Assembly: GCA_032251315.1 (NCBI GenBank)
Contig: JAVVEE010000003.1
Coordinates: 1 to 64,000, forward strand
Length of the DNA: 64,000 nt
Source: LH-M37 sp032251315
Lineage (GTDB): Bacteria > Pseudomonadota > Gammaproteobacteria > SZUA-229
Reading direction: 5' to 3'
Below are positions 9,445 through 21,418 of this stretch, one piece after another (positions within the stretch are counted from its first letter, which is position 1; each line of letters opens with the position of its first letter). The notes below the pieces were generated by a model. That model was not told the DNA's origin and did no database searches. It saw only the letters and a list, made by a program, of their open reading frames with translations. Position numbers and translations under genes: made by a program.

Positions 9445-9485
9445 GGTAGTTAACCTGTAACTGTTATTGATTCAGCGAACCGCGC

Positions 9486-9514
9486 ATTTTACTGATGCAA
9501 CCGCACTTAGTCAA
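9486..9514 (-). promoter_or_regulatory. Sigma-70 promoter of rpmH
   Basis: On the minus strand TTGACT (9509-9514) is followed after exactly 17 bases by TAAAAT (9486-9491), about 40 bases upstream of the rpmH ATG. Both hexamers differ from consensus by one base. Confidence 0.75.
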
Positions 9515-9574
9515 AGCCTGTTTCCACTATTTTTCAACAAGTTAATAGTTTATCGCTTTATATTAACTTTTGCC

Positions 9575-9583
9575 TGTGGATAA
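9575..9583 (-). other. DnaA box in the rpmH-dnaA spacer
   Basis: TGTGGATAA, the exact complement of the consensus TTATCCACA. It is the only perfect box in this spacer and lies 77 bases before the dnaA start, so autoregulation of dnaA is as likely as origin function. Confidence 0.75.
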
Positions 9584-9659
9584 CCCCTATTAACAGGTAT
9601 AGAATCTCCGCTCCTTCTTAAGATTTTAAACTCACTTTTTTCATGGAGACCCTCTTCCT

Positions 9660-11018
9660 TTGAGCGTTGTTTTTTGGCCAAATTGTTTGCAGCAACTCGA
9701 GCAGAAACTCTCTGATCAGCAGTTAAATACCTGGATACGGCCGCTTCAAATTAAGGAAGAGGGGGGTGCCATCACTTTACTGGCGCCCAATCGTTTTGTG
9801 CTTGACTGGGTTAAACAGAATTTTCAGGAGCAGATTCAGACCATTCTTGTGGAAATCGGCGCTGCTGAGGTGGCGCTCAATTTCGAAATCGGCTCACAGT
9901 CAAAACCTGCGAAATCCGCTCCTGCTGCGGCTCCGTCAATGGCTCAACCGCGCATTTTCGAACCGCAAAAGCTCTCCAGCAACAACCAGTACCCAATCGA
10001 ACACAATCTCAACCCGGCATTTACCTTTGACAGTTTTGTTGAGGGCAAGTCCAACCAGCTGGCCAAGGCCGCATCAATACAGATCGCAGACAACCCCGGT
10101 CACGCCTATAACCCGCTCTTCATGTATGGCGGTGTTGGTCTGGGTAAAACCCATCTTATCCATGCTATTGGCAACATGATGCTGCAAAACAATCCTGATG
10201 CCCGTATCGTCTACCTGCATTCGGAGCGTTTTGTCGGCAATATGGTTAAAGCTTTACAACATAATGCTATTGATGAATTTAAGCAGCACTATCGCTCCCT
10301 GGATGCGCTGCTGATCGATGATATCCAGTTTTTTGCCGGCAAGGAGCGTTCTCAGGAAGAGTTTTTCCATACCTTCAATGCTTTGCTCGAATCAGGCAGC
10401 CAGATTATTCTGACCTGTGATCGTTATCCGAAAGAGGTCGAAGGGCTTGAAGAGCGCCTGCGCTCGCGCTTTGGCTGGGGGTTGCCGGTGTGTATCGAAC
10501 CGCCAGAGCTGGAAACGCGCGTGGCCATTTTGCAGAAAAAAGCCGAAGAATATAAGCTCAAATTTCCCAGCGAAGTGGCTTTTTTTATTGCTAAACGCAT
10601 CCGTTCAAACATTCGCGAGCTGGAAGGGGCGTTCCGCCGGGTCATGGCCACGGCCAATTTCACCAAGTGTGCAATTACGCTTGATCTGGCCAAGGATGCT
10701 CTGCGCGACCTGATTGCGATTCAGGACCGGGCTATCAGCATTGAGAACATTCAGAAAACGGTGGCCGAATACTACAAAATTCGCAGTTCCGACCTGTTAT
10801 CCAGTCGCCGCAGTCGCTCCATTACACGACCCCGACAGCTGGCGATGGCCCTGGCGAAAGAGCTGACCAATCACAGCCTGCCTGAAATCGGCGCTGCCTT
10901 TGGGGGCCGGGATCATACAACAATATTACACGGTTGCCGGAAGATAGCCGAACTTAGAGACTCTGACGCGAAAATAAGCGAAGATTACACTAATATGATG
11001 CGTATTTTGAGCAACTGA
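9660..11018 (+). CDS. dnaA: Chromosomal replication initiator protein DnaA
   Basis: 452 aa AAA+ initiator that binds DnaA boxes and melts oriC. Domain I starts [16 protein letters not shown], followed by a short variable domain II. The AAA+ domain carries the Walker A motif [10 protein letters not shown] and Walker [10 protein letters not shown]. Domain IV has the DNA-binding signature [14 protein letters not shown]. The start is the unusual TTG at 9660, with GGAG 11 bases upstream. It aligns with the usual M-S-x-x-x-W start of gammaproteobacterial DnaA. An ATG at 9643 opens a 6-codon frame whose TGA overlaps this TTG. Confidence 0.98.
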   Translation: MSVVFWPNCLQQLEQKLSDQQLNTWIRPLQIKEEGGAITLLAPNRFVLDWVKQNFQEQIQTILVEIGAAEVALNFEIGSQSKPAKSAPAAAPSMAQPRIFEPQKLSSNNQYPIEHNLNPAFTFDSFVEGKSNQLAKAASIQIADNPGHAYNPLFMYGGVGLGKTHLIHAIGNMMLQNNPDARIVYLHSERFVGNMVKALQHNAIDEFKQHYRSLDALLIDDIQFFAGKERSQEEFFHTFNALLESGSQIILTCDRYPKEVEGLEERLRSRFGWGLPVCIEPPELETRVAILQKKAEEYKLKFPSEVAFFIAKRIRSNIRELEGAFRRVMATANFTKCAITLDLAKDALRDLIAIQDRAISIENIQKTVAEYYKIRSSDLLSSRRSRSITRPRQLAMALAKELTNHSLPEIGAAFGGRDHTTILHGCRKIAELRDSDAKISEDYTNMMRILSN

Positions 11019-11026
11019 TAACAAGC

Positions 11027-11035
11027 TGTGGATAA
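11027..11035 (-). other. DnaA box
   Basis: TGTGGATAA, a perfect reverse-orientation box 9 bases after the dnaA stop. Confidence 0.75.
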
Positions 11036-11083
11036 ACTGTTACCAGCTGGGTTGTAACTTGTAGACGAAATCAGGGGATAAAG

Positions 11084-11092
11084 TTATCCACA
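11084..11092 (+). other. DnaA box
   Basis: TTATCCACA, a perfect forward-orientation box 48 bases after the previous one, facing it. Confidence 0.75.
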
Positions 11093-11180
11093 TTTCATCT
11101 ACAGGATAAGGTTAGAATAACCCCCGTCAATATTGCTAAATATATTTCGCATCTTGTTGAAATATAATTAAATATCAGAG

Positions 11181-11210
11181 TTATCCCTGATATTGAGCGA
11201 GACTTATAAT
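11181..11210 (+). promoter_or_regulatory. Possible dnaN promoter
   Basis: A perfect TATAAT (11205-11210) lies 47 bases before the dnaN ATG. The -35 candidate TTATCC (11181-11186, 18-base spacing) is weak and overlaps a degenerate DnaA box. Confidence 0.35.
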
Positions 11211-11257
11211 AACAATAAGTATATAAATAAAAGAACTAATACTACACAGGTCACACG

Positions 11258-12358
11258 ATGAAATTTCAAATTCAAAGGGACAACCTGCTTAATTCATTGC
11301 AGCAGATAATTGGTGCAGTAGAGAAACGGCAGACTATGCCTGCATTATCTAATGTGCTTATTAAAGCTGATCATAATTCTCTGTCACTTACTGCTACCGA
11401 TCTGGAAATCGAACTTCTTACGCAGATGGACATCATTATTGACGAACCAGGTGAAATTACTGTTCCAGCTAGAAAGATGCTGGATATATGTAAATCACTA
11501 CCGGTGGATTCGCAGGTTAATTTCAGCCTTAAAAGTGATAAAGCCATTATTCAGTCAGGGCGCAGCCGTTTTTCACTTGTCACCCTGCCGGCGAGTGAAT
11601 TCCCCTCCCTGGATGAAATTAGCTCTAATTCCAGTTTTGAGTTACCACAGAGAACCCTGAAGGATATTATCGATAAAACCGCTTTTGCCATGGCTCAGCA
11701 GGATGTGCGTTATTATTTGAATGGCCTGATGCTGGAAGTAGGCTCCAAAGTACTCAGAGCTGTCGCCACTGATGGCCATCGCCTGGCTTTTTGTGAAAAA
11801 GAGACCGACTGTGAATTGGCAGAAGTCAAACAGGTTATCCTTCCCCGTAAAGGGGTTATTGAGCTGACGCGATTGCTCGAATACAGCGACGATAAGGTAA
11901 AAATAATGCTGGGTAGCAATCACCTGCGGGTTGAACTCTACAATCTTCGCTTTACCTCCAAGCTGATCGATGGCCGCTTCCCGGACTATAACCGGGTTAT
12001 TCCCGAGGACGGCAATTCTGTAATGACCGCCGAACGCGAAAGCCTTAAACAGGCTCTGATTCGCGCCTCCATCCTCTCCAACGAAAAATATCGGGGTATC
12101 CGATTGATTCTGGAAGATAATTTAGTACGTCTGCAGGCGCATAACCCTGACCAGGAAGAGGCGGATGTTGATCTGGAGGTTAATTACAAGGGTGAAACCC
12201 TGGAGATTGGCTTTAACGTCAACTACATGATCGATGCCCTCAATGCGGCAAATTCAAACATGGTACAACTGACTCTGAGAGACTCAAACAGCAGTTGTCT
12301 ACTGAGCTATCCCGATCTGGGCGATTGCAAATACGTTATCATGCCAATGCGACTTTAG
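11258..12358 (+). CDS. dnaN: DNA polymerase III subunit beta (sliding clamp)
   Basis: 366 aa, the normal length. Three repeated clamp domains: the N terminus MKFQIQRDNLLNSLQQIIGA, the middle domain with YYLNGLMLEV and RAVATDGHRLAFCE, and the C-terminal signature ending YVIMPMRL. Forms the ring-shaped dimer that tethers polymerase III to DNA. ATG start at 11258; recF follows after 26 bases. Confidence 0.98.
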   Translation: MKFQIQRDNLLNSLQQIIGAVEKRQTMPALSNVLIKADHNSLSLTATDLEIELLTQMDIIIDEPGEITVPARKMLDICKSLPVDSQVNFSLKSDKAIIQSGRSRFSLVTLPASEFPSLDEISSNSSFELPQRTLKDIIDKTAFAMAQQDVRYYLNGLMLEVGSKVLRAVATDGHRLAFCEKETDCELAEVKQVILPRKGVIELTRLLEYSDDKVKIMLGSNHLRVELYNLRFTSKLIDGRFPDYNRVIPEDGNSVMTAERESLKQALIRASILSNEKYRGIRLILEDNLVRLQAHNPDQEEADVDLEVNYKGETLEIGFNVNYMIDALNAANSNMVQLTLRDSNSSCLLSYPDLGDCKYVIMPMRL

Positions 12359-12384
12359 TTATAACGAATCTGTAAAGGACTGTT

Positions 12385-13464
12385 ATGCATTTAATGCGGT
12401 TGCAGATCCAGAATTTTCGAAATTTGGCTAAAGTTGATTTCGAACCGGTCGATGGTGTCAATCTGATAACAGGACTTAACGCTTCCGGTAAGACCAGTTT
12501 ACTTGAAGCTATTTATTATCTCAGCCATCTGCGTTCGTTCAGAACTCATCAGATCACCGATCTCATAAATCGACAGGCCACGCAGCTACAGCTGGTGGCA
12601 AAAATCTACACCCATTCTCATCATCAGATTCCTCTGGGTATATTGCGAAGCCGCAACAAGCTGGAGGTGCGCGCCAATCACCAGCCAATAAAAAGAGTTG
12701 CCGATATTGCATCACTCTTCCCGGTGATCGCTATTCATCCTGATAGCTATAAACTCATTACCGGGGGACCTTCCTACCGAAGGCAGTACCTGGACTGGGG
12801 AGTGTTCCACGTGGAACATAACTTTTTTTCTATCTGGCAACGCTATAAAAAAGCCCTGCAGCAACGCAATGCAGCGCTGAAGTCAAAGCAGAATAATGAG
12901 TACTGCGCATTATGGGATCATGAACTTGTTGATATGGCTGTTCGGATTGATCAGATGCGCGATAGTTATATGAATGCACTAAAGCCCTATCTGCAAACTC
13001 TAATCCAGCGGTTTTTTAAAGATCAGGATGTCGAGTTGAGCTATAAACGCGGCTGGTCGGCAGAGAGCGATCTGAAGATTCTATTTAAATCTGAATTGTA
13101 CAGAGACCGCATGAGGGGGTTTACCCAGTATGGCCCGCATCGGGCAGAGCTACTGATTAGAGTTGATGGCCAGTCCGCACAGACCGGTATCTCACGCGGA
13201 CAGCAAAAAACGTTGGTTGCTCTGTTGCGACTAGCGCAGGCACAGCATTTTACGGAAAGTACCGGTCGAAGCTGCATACTGCTGTATGATGACCTGGCAG
13301 CTGAACTGGACGCCGGGCATCGTCAGGAGATACTTGCTGTGCTGGTTAAAATGAAGGTACAGCTGTTTTTGACGGCGATTGAAGTAGAGCAGATCGACCT
13401 GTCCGGCTGGGAGACTAAAAAAATGTTTCACGTGGAACAAGGTAGACTCAAAGACCTGATATAA
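12385..13464 (+). CDS. recF: DNA replication and repair protein RecF
   Basis: 359 aa SMC-like ATPase that helps load RecA at single-strand gaps. Walker A is GLNASGKTSLLE (Gly30-Thr37) and the ABC signature region is TGISRGQQKTLVALLRLA. The Walker B-like LLYDDLAAELD follows. The length is normal. Two 16-bp parS-type palindromes are embedded in the coding sequence and are translated as VFHVEH and MFHVEQ. gyrB begins about 20-30 bases after the stop. Confidence 0.97.
   Translation: MHLMRLQIQNFRNLAKVDFEPVDGVNLITGLNASGKTSLLEAIYYLSHLRSFRTHQITDLINRQATQLQLVAKIYTHSHHQIPLGILRSRNKLEVRANHQPIKRVADIASLFPVIAIHPDSYKLITGGPSYRRQYLDWGVFHVEHNFFSIWQRYKKALQQRNAALKSKQNNEYCALWDHELVDMAVRIDQMRDSYMNALKPYLQTLIQRFFKDQDVELSYKRGWSAESDLKILFKSELYRDRMRGFTQYGPHRAELLIRVDGQSAQTGISRGQQKTLVALLRLAQAQHFTESTGRSCILLYDDLAAELDAGHRQEILAVLVKMKVQLFLTAIEVEQIDLSGWETKKMFHVEQGRLKDLI
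12803..12818. promoter_or_regulatory. parS: parS-type partition site inside recF
   Basis: TGTTCCACGTGGAACA is a perfect 16-bp palindrome matching the chromosomal ParB-binding site of the TGTTNCACGTGNAACA type. It lies in codons for FHVEH of RecF, about 1.7 kb from the putative origin. Confidence 0.85.
13424..13439. promoter_or_regulatory. parS: Second parS-type partition site at the 3' end of recF
   Basis: TGTTTCACGTGGAACA matches the 16-bp parS consensus, with a single asymmetric position compared with the perfect palindrome. It lies 621 bases after the first site and about 25 bases before the recF stop. Confidence 0.85.
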
Positions 13465-13481
13465 TGACCCTTTGCTGATAA

Positions 13482-15908
<2,427 letters not shown>

Positions 15909-15923
15909 TCTGCTGTCGCCCAC

Positions 15924-17390
15924 ATGAACTATACTGATCTGCGCGATTTCATCCAGCAGCTGGAATCACAGGGCGAACTTAAGCGCATACAGCTTGAGGT
16001 TGATCCCTATTTGGAAATCACAGAAATCTGTGATCGTACGCTGAAAGCGCAGGGTCCTGCGCTGCTGTTTGAGAATGTAAAAGGCTCGACGGTGCCCATA
16101 CTGGCTAACCTGTTCGGCACCCCCAGACGTGTCGCCATGGGCATGGGCAAGGATGACGTGAGCGCTTTGCGCGAAGTCGGTCAGTTACTCGCTTTTCTGA
16201 AAGAGCCTGATCCACCCAAGGGCATGAAAGATGCCTGGGACAAGCTGCCCATCTTCAAGCAGGTGCTGAATATGGCACCGAAGCTGGTCAAAAAGGCACC
16301 CTGTCAGGAAGTGGTTCACGAAGGCGAAGCGGTGGATCTGGCTGGCATCCCGGTACAGACCTGCTGGCCCGGTGATGTCGCCCCGCTTATTACCTGGGGA
16401 CTGGTGGTGACTCGCGGCCCGGAGAAGGAGCGGCAGAATCTGGGCATCTATCGCCAGCAGGTGATCGGTAAAAACAAGGTGATCATGCGCTGGCTGGCCC
16501 AGCGCGGTGGTGCCCTTGATTACCGAGACTGGCAGAAAAAAAATCCCGGTGAACCCTTTCCCATTGCAGTTGCCCTGGGTGCCGACCCGGCAACCATTTT
16601 AGGTGCCGTCACACCCGTGCCCGACACTCTTTCCGAATACGGATTTGCCGGGTTGTTGCGCGGCAGTAAAACCGAAGTGGTGCAGTGTGGCCTGAGCGAG
16701 CTACAGGTGCCGGCCTCGGCCGAATATGTGCTGGAGGGTTTTATCTATCCCGGTGAAGAGGCCGAGGAGGGGCCGTTTGGCGATCATACCGGTTATTACA
16801 ACGAGGTCGAAAGCTTCCCGGTGTTTACCATCGAGCGCCTGACGCACCGCAAAAATCCCATCTATCACAGCACTTATACCGGTCGACCCTCTGATGAGCC
16901 GGCGGTGCTGGGGGTGGCGCTGAACGAAGTATTTGTGCCGATATTACAAAAACAGTTTCCGGAGATTACCGATTTCTATCTGCCTCCCGAAGGCTGCTCC
17001 TACCGCCTGGCGGTAGTGAGCATGAAGAAACAGTATCCCGGCCATGCCAAACGCGTGATGATGGGAGTATGGTCATTTTTACGCCAGTTCATGTATACCA
17101 AGTTTGTCATCGTGGTGGACGAAGATATCAATGCCCGCGATTGGAGTGACGTCATCTGGGCGATGACCACCCGTGTTGACCCGGTGCGCGATTTCACCCT
17201 GATCGAAAACACCCCGATTGATTATCTCGATTTCGCCTCGCCCGTTTCGGGGCTGGGTTCAAAAGTGGGCATTGATGCGACCAACAAATGGCCGGGTGAA
17301 ACCGAACGTGAATGGGGAACACCCATCGTCATGGATGAAAAAATAAAGCAGCGGGTTGATGAGATATGGCAGGAACTTGGCCTGGATTAG
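15924..17390 (+). CDS. ubiD: 4-hydroxy-3-polyprenylbenzoate decarboxylase UbiD
   Basis: 488 aa prenyl-FMN-dependent decarboxylase of ubiquinone synthesis. The full UbiD fold is recognisable: [20 protein letters not shown] at the N terminus, [31 protein letters not shown] in the cofactor region, and [20 protein letters not shown] near the C terminus. Length matches E. coli UbiD. It needs prenylated FMN from UbiX, which is not in the window. It starts 15 bases after gyrB and ends 19 bases from a convergent diguanylate cyclase gene. Confidence 0.97.
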   Translation: MNYTDLRDFIQQLESQGELKRIQLEVDPYLEITEICDRTLKAQGPALLFENVKGSTVPILANLFGTPRRVAMGMGKDDVSALREVGQLLAFLKEPDPPKGMKDAWDKLPIFKQVLNMAPKLVKKAPCQEVVHEGEAVDLAGIPVQTCWPGDVAPLITWGLVVTRGPEKERQNLGIYRQQVIGKNKVIMRWLAQRGGALDYRDWQKKNPGEPFPIAVALGADPATILGAVTPVPDTLSEYGFAGLLRGSKTEVVQCGLSELQVPASAEYVLEGFIYPGEEAEEGPFGDHTGYYNEVESFPVFTIERLTHRKNPIYHSTYTGRPSDEPAVLGVALNEVFVPILQKQFPEITDFYLPPEGCSYRLAVVSMKKQYPGHAKRVMMGVWSFLRQFMYTKFVIVVDEDINARDWSDVIWAMTTRVDPVRDFTLIENTPIDYLDFASPVSGLGSKVGIDATNKWPGETEREWGTPIVMDEKIKQRVDEIWQELGLD

Positions 17391-17409
17391 ACAGGGAAGG
17401 TGAGAGCGT

Positions 17410-18450
17410 TTAAAAAATATCCACGTTACCGCCTATTTTGGAAGGCGTAATTGCTCCCTCCTGTACCAGGGTTTCATAGTTATGAGAACAGTTACGTCCG
17501 TGCTCTTTGCTGTAATAAAGCGCTTTGTCCGCGAAATCCAGCACCGCGGGTGGATAATCGTTCTCGTTGATCCGGGCATAACCCGCACTCACCGTGATAG
17601 TACCAATCTGTGAAAAATCGTGGTCAGCAATGGCTTTTCGGAAACGCTCGATCAAATCCAGCGCAACAGTTTCAGTGACCGGTTTAAGTAAAATAACAAA
17701 CTCTTCACCGCCCACACGGAACAGTAAATCGGTCTTTCTGAAACAGGACTTCATGATTTGAGACACGGTTAATATAACCTCATCACCGAAAATGTGACCG
17801 TAGACATCGTTGACCCGCTTAAAATGATCGATGTCGGTGATGATCAGCCAGGCGCTGTCATGATTTTTAGAAAGACGACGCTCCTGCAGCCGTGCAAGTT
17901 TGGTTTCAACATCGAACTGCTGCTGGATTTTGAATAGTTTGGATAATTTATTATCGAATGTCCGGCGATTGTACAAACCGGTTAATTTATCTCGCTCGCT
18001 TTCGTTAAAAAGAACCCGGTAATTTTGATAAATTTGGGCAAAAGCTTCAATCAGACTCATATGCGCGGTTAGTTCTTCATGGCTGTCAACGACCAGGTAT
18101 CCTGCCGTCTGAGACTCTTCAAAAACTGGAAACAGATAGCGAAAATAACCCAGTCCATGCTGGTAGGTAGTGGTTGTTGCATTGTTGGTGCAGGCGGCAA
18201 GGTGTTCGCGGGAGACTTCAACATGGGAATCAACATCCCAGCAGTAGGGTGTCTCATTACTCTCATCGATAGTGAGCGAGACCACAACCTCACTGGAAAC
18301 GTCATTATTTTCACGGCTGGATTTTAGAATGGAGATGGCGAGTACGGGTAATAATTGCGCCAGTGTCGCGACCAGACTTGACTCCATGGAATCGAGGTCA
18401 CGCTGCTTGGTCACTTCTACCACAGATTGAAGTATTTTACTTTGTATCAT
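17410..18450 (-). CDS. GGDEF-domain diguanylate cyclase
   Basis: 346 aa from the ATG at 18450. The N-terminal ~155 residues (MIQSKILQSVVEVTKQRDLD...) are a GAF-like or unassigned sensory region, with no membrane span. The GGDEF domain occupies ~170-330 and has the active-site motif VGGEEF, so cyclase activity is plausible: two GTP to c-di-GMP. There is no obvious RxxD inhibitory site at the usual position and no EAL domain. An upstream GTG (18516) would add 22 residues, but the QRDLDSMESSL start resembles related cyclases beginning at this Met. Confidence 0.88.
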   Translation of the reverse strand: MIQSKILQSVVEVTKQRDLDSMESSLVATLAQLLPVLAISILKSSRENNDVSSEVVVSLTIDESNETPYCWDVDSHVEVSREHLAACTNNATTTTYQHGLGYFRYLFPVFEESQTAGYLVVDSHEELTAHMSLIEAFAQIYQNYRVLFNESERDKLTGLYNRRTFDNKLSKLFKIQQQFDVETKLARLQERRLSKNHDSAWLIITDIDHFKRVNDVYGHIFGDEVILTVSQIMKSCFRKTDLLFRVGGEEFVILLKPVTETVALDLIERFRKAIADHDFSQIGTITVSAGYARINENDYPPAVLDFADKALYYSKEHGRNCSHNYETLVQEGAITPSKIGGNVDIF

Positions 18451-18542
18451 GAAATTGAGTATAGCAGCTGGAAACTTAAGACCATAAGCTGCATAGAGGA
18501 ATTTTATATTATTCACACATAGGGAGCGCGGAGCGCATTAAT

Positions 18543-18797
18543 TTATTGCATTAGCGCGTTCAGCTTGTCGTCCATATGCAGTTCGGTAAGCTCACTAAAG
18601 CCCCCAATCCATGTCCCGTTAATGGTAATTTGAGGCACCGTACGGGCACCATTGGTTTTTAGGACGAACTCCCGGCGAGCCTCCGAATTGATGTCAATGC
18701 GCTTTTCGTCATAGAAAATACCCCATTTTTGCAATAACTGCTTGGTTTTGTCGCAGATGGGACAAATGCCGGTGCTGAAGAGGGTGAGTTGAGCCAT
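18543..18797 (-). CDS. Glutaredoxin (GrxC type)
   Basis: 84 aa from MAQLTLFSTGICPICDKTKQ. The active site is CPIC, with the TVPQITINGTWIGG cis-Pro and glutathione-binding segment and a FSELTELHMDDKL C-terminal helix. This is a small dithiol glutaredoxin of the GrxC class with Ile in place of the common Tyr (CPYC). The frame stays open upstream to 18902, but that extension is hydrophobic, AT-rich and not family-like. An ATG three codons earlier (18806) is the alternative. Confidence 0.88.
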   Translation of the reverse strand: MAQLTLFSTGICPICDKTKQLLQKWGIFYDEKRIDINSEARREFVLKTNGARTVPQITINGTWIGGFSELTELHMDDKLNALMQ

Positions 18798-18928
18798 GCA
18801 ATGCATATCCGTGTAAGTGGTTAAAATAGAGAGTATATTAAATAGATATATTAAGGGTTTTCTTTTTTTGGTTAAAAAAAGTAGAATGAGACGCTTTTTC
18901 ATTTAGATCAATTGGGCAATAATTTTAC

Positions 18929-19978
18929 ATGAGCTACCACGTTTCAGTCCCCGCTTCCGGGCACGAATTTAGCGTTGAAGAAAACGAGACCATACTGGAT
19001 GCTGCGCTGAGACAGGGTATTGGCTTGCCTTACGGCTGTCGCAATGGTGCCTGTGGTAAATGCGCCGGTAATCTCCTCTCCGGCGAAGTGCAGTATGAAA
19101 AGGGTGTGCTGAAGGACGTTGCCAAACAACTTCACGATCAGGGTAAGACTCTTTTTTGTCAGGCCATGGCCTGTTCAGATCTGAAAATAGAGGTCACGGA
19201 GATCACCCGCGCTCAGGAAGTAGAGGTTAAAACCCTGCCGTGTCGTGTTGAAAACATGGAACTGCTGAGCCATGACATCATGAAAGTGGAGTTGAAGCTG
19301 CCGGAAAGCGAGCGCATGCAGTTTCTGGCGGGGCAGTATCTGGAAATAATCCTCAAGGACGGCAAACGCCGTGCATTCTCCATTGCAAATGCCCCGCACG
19401 ACGATGACTTGATTGAGCTGCATATCCGTCACGTGCCCGACGGTCATTTTAGCGATTATGTATTCAGTGAGATGAAGGAAAAAACCCTGCTCCGAATCGA
19501 AGGGCCGCACGGCTGTTACTATCTACGAGAAGAATCCGATCGCCCGGTCATACTGGTGGGCGGGGGAACCGGTTTTGCGCCCCTGAAGGGCATGCTCGAA
19601 CACGCCTTCAAAATCGGTTTCAACAAACCGATCCATCTGTTCTGCGGGGTGCGCGCCAAACGTGACCTGTATATGGATGCCATGGTAAAAGCCTGGATGA
19701 AAGAGCACGACAACCTGAAATATACGCCGGTGCTGTCCAACCCGGATGAGAACGACAACTGGCAGGGCAAGGTCGGCTATGTGCACGAGGCCGTGGTGGA
19801 AGAATATCCCGACCTGTCCGGTTACGATGTCTATTTAAGCGGCCCGCCGCCGATGGTTAAATCGGGTATGGAGGCCTTTTATGCGAAAGGCCTGCCGGAA
19901 ACCCAGATTTATTCCGATTCCTTTGAGTATTCTGATGACGCCTTGAATGCCATGGGAATTAAAAAACCGAAATCCTAA
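18929..19978 (+). CDS. 2Fe-2S flavin reductase (annotated in relatives as CDP-6-deoxy-delta-3,4-glucoseen reductase)
   Basis: 349 aa. The N-terminal plant-type ferredoxin domain has Cys37, Cys42, Cys45 (GCRNGACGKC) and Cys77. Then comes an FAD-binding barrel with RAFSIANAP and an NAD-binding domain with VGGGTGFAPLKGMLEHA and SGPPPMV. The protein passes electrons from NAD(P)H through FAD to the iron-sulfur centre and on to an oxygenase or other acceptor. The name from sugar biosynthesis is probably only historical: in many gammaproteobacteria this gene sits near ubiD, away from any deoxysugar cluster, as here. Confidence 0.85.
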   Translation: MSYHVSVPASGHEFSVEENETILDAALRQGIGLPYGCRNGACGKCAGNLLSGEVQYEKGVLKDVAKQLHDQGKTLFCQAMACSDLKIEVTEITRAQEVEVKTLPCRVENMELLSHDIMKVELKLPESERMQFLAGQYLEIILKDGKRRAFSIANAPHDDDLIELHIRHVPDGHFSDYVFSEMKEKTLLRIEGPHGCYYLREESDRPVILVGGGTGFAPLKGMLEHAFKIGFNKPIHLFCGVRAKRDLYMDAMVKAWMKEHDNLKYTPVLSNPDENDNWQGKVGYVHEAVVEEYPDLSGYDVYLSGPPPMVKSGMEAFYAKGLPETQIYSDSFEYSDDALNAMGIKKPKS

Positions 19979-20107
19979 ATCCAGCAGCATCCCAGGAGCC
20001 TGACCGAGAATAGCCGCCTTTGCTGAAAAACAGTTATTTCAAATAGGGATCCACGGATACACGCGGATAGAGGCAAAGGTGTTTTTTTTCGGCCCACTGG
20101 TTTTTAT

Positions 20108-21358
20108 TTAAACCTTTTCTAATTCCGGCACCGAAATCTCAGTATGCCCCTGCTCATCTTCATGATGAGGAGCTCCAACCAGACATTCCAGTCCGCGTCG
20201 ATAATAGTGTTGCGCCTGTTCGGCGTCATCCATGTGCTGCTCCAGCAGTTGTGCCAATTTCAGATAGGTTTCCGGCATGGGGTGAATGGCCAGACTGGCT
20301 TCAAGATGAGCGCGAGCCTTGCCCCACAGTTTTTTGTTCAGACAGCGCTTGCCGAGTGCCAGCAGCAGATGGGCGTTGTGCGGGTGCTGATGACACCAGG
20401 ATTCGATCTGTTCGAGTTGCCTGTTATCGATAGCCGTGTCCAGTTGAGAATAGAGCACAATCAGCGCTTCTGACCAGTGGCGATCAAGCGTATGACGCAA
20501 CACCTGCTCGGCCTGATCAAGCTCGTTTAATTCGATCAGCAGTTGGGCGTAATGTTGCACCAGACCGGCATCCGTCCTGAAGCTGTCGGGGATGTGGTTC
20601 CAGAGCGCGGTGAGTGCAGCAGTATCATTATTCTGAGCCTTTTCATCCAGCAGACCGTGCCAGGATTCCAGTTCCAGCGCATGAAGTTCTTCATGGGACA
20701 AGAGTTTCTGTTTTTTAAGTTCGGGAAGTAAATGTTGGAGATTGTACCAGTCTGCAAGATGGCGATAGGTTTTCAGCAGCAGCCTGATAACATAGGCGTG
20801 CCTGGGCGAAAGCGTGTAAAGATGCTGGAGGTTGGCCAGCGCCTGTTCATACTGTTCGTGATCGAGCTGAAGCTCCGCTTTGGTTAAGCCGATGGCAATT
20901 TCGGCATCCGGATTAGCCTCATGCGCCATACGCAAATATTCATCGCGGCGCTCATGTTCACCCTGACGCTGGGCCGCCCGGGCAGCGGAAAGATAGGCCA
21001 GCAGGGGATTGTCGCTGAACTGGATCTGCTTGAGCAGCAGCTTTTCGGCCTCCTTAAATCGGCCTTCAGCCAGTTCAATCAACCCCTGTGAAAGTGCAAC
21101 CCGCGCCTTTTCCATAAGACGTTCCTTACGCTGCGTCCCAAAATAGACAATGAATTTATGCAGCAGGGAGATAATTTTGAACAGAATCAGCAGCGCCAGT
21201 ATGCCGGCCAGCAAGGCAGCACCCGCCATCAAAAAGTTAGTCTCGTATTGAAAATCACCCAGCCTGATATTGATGAAGCCAGTGTCCTGCATCTTGAACA
21301 GGGTAAAGCCGAAAATAGCGGCAATGGCAACAAGGACAAGTATGATGAAGCGCGCCAT
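20108..21358 (-). CDS. hemY: HemY-like TPR inner-membrane protein
   Basis: 416 aa. Two N-terminal membrane spans (ARFIILVLVAIAAIFGFTLF and FLMAGAALLAGILALLILF) are followed by a HemY_N segment with YFGTQRKERLMEKARVALSQG and TPR repeats to the C terminus. It is the last gene of algZ-algR-hemD-hemY. The biochemical role of proteobacterial HemY in tetrapyrrole synthesis is not well defined; it is not the protoporphyrinogen oxidase of Gram-positives. hemX, usually between hemD and hemY, is absent: the 60-base spacer is too short. Confidence 0.9.
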   Translation of the reverse strand: MARFIILVLVAIAAIFGFTLFKMQDTGFINIRLGDFQYETNFLMAGAALLAGILALLILFKIISLLHKFIVYFGTQRKERLMEKARVALSQGLIELAEGRFKEAEKLLLKQIQFSDNPLLAYLSAARAAQRQGEHERRDEYLRMAHEANPDAEIAIGLTKAELQLDHEQYEQALANLQHLYTLSPRHAYVIRLLLKTYRHLADWYNLQHLLPELKKQKLLSHEELHALELESWHGLLDEKAQNNDTAALTALWNHIPDSFRTDAGLVQHYAQLLIELNELDQAEQVLRHTLDRHWSEALIVLYSQLDTAIDNRQLEQIESWCHQHPHNAHLLLALGKRCLNKKLWGKARAHLEASLAIHPMPETYLKLAQLLEQHMDDAEQAQHYYRRGLECLVGAPHHEDEQGHTEISVPELEKV

Positions 21359-21418
21359 GGTTAATTATCCATAATACTGAAGAGAGGACGGATTATCTCA
21401 GAAAAGCCACGGGCATGG

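Larger units (their letters stand above)
11019..11257. other. oriC: Putative oriC region between dnaA and dnaN
   Basis: 239 bases without a gene. Two perfect DnaA boxes lie in opposite orientation (11027-11035 and 11084-11092), with near-matches such as CAGGATAA around 11102 and TTATCCCTG at 11181. The right half (~11130-11250) is strongly AT-rich and could act as the duplex-unwinding element. The position at dnaA-dnaN next to rpmH, gyrB and parS-like sites fits an origin. Whether initiation is here, in the rpmH-dnaA spacer, or both cannot be settled by eye. Confidence 0.6.
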
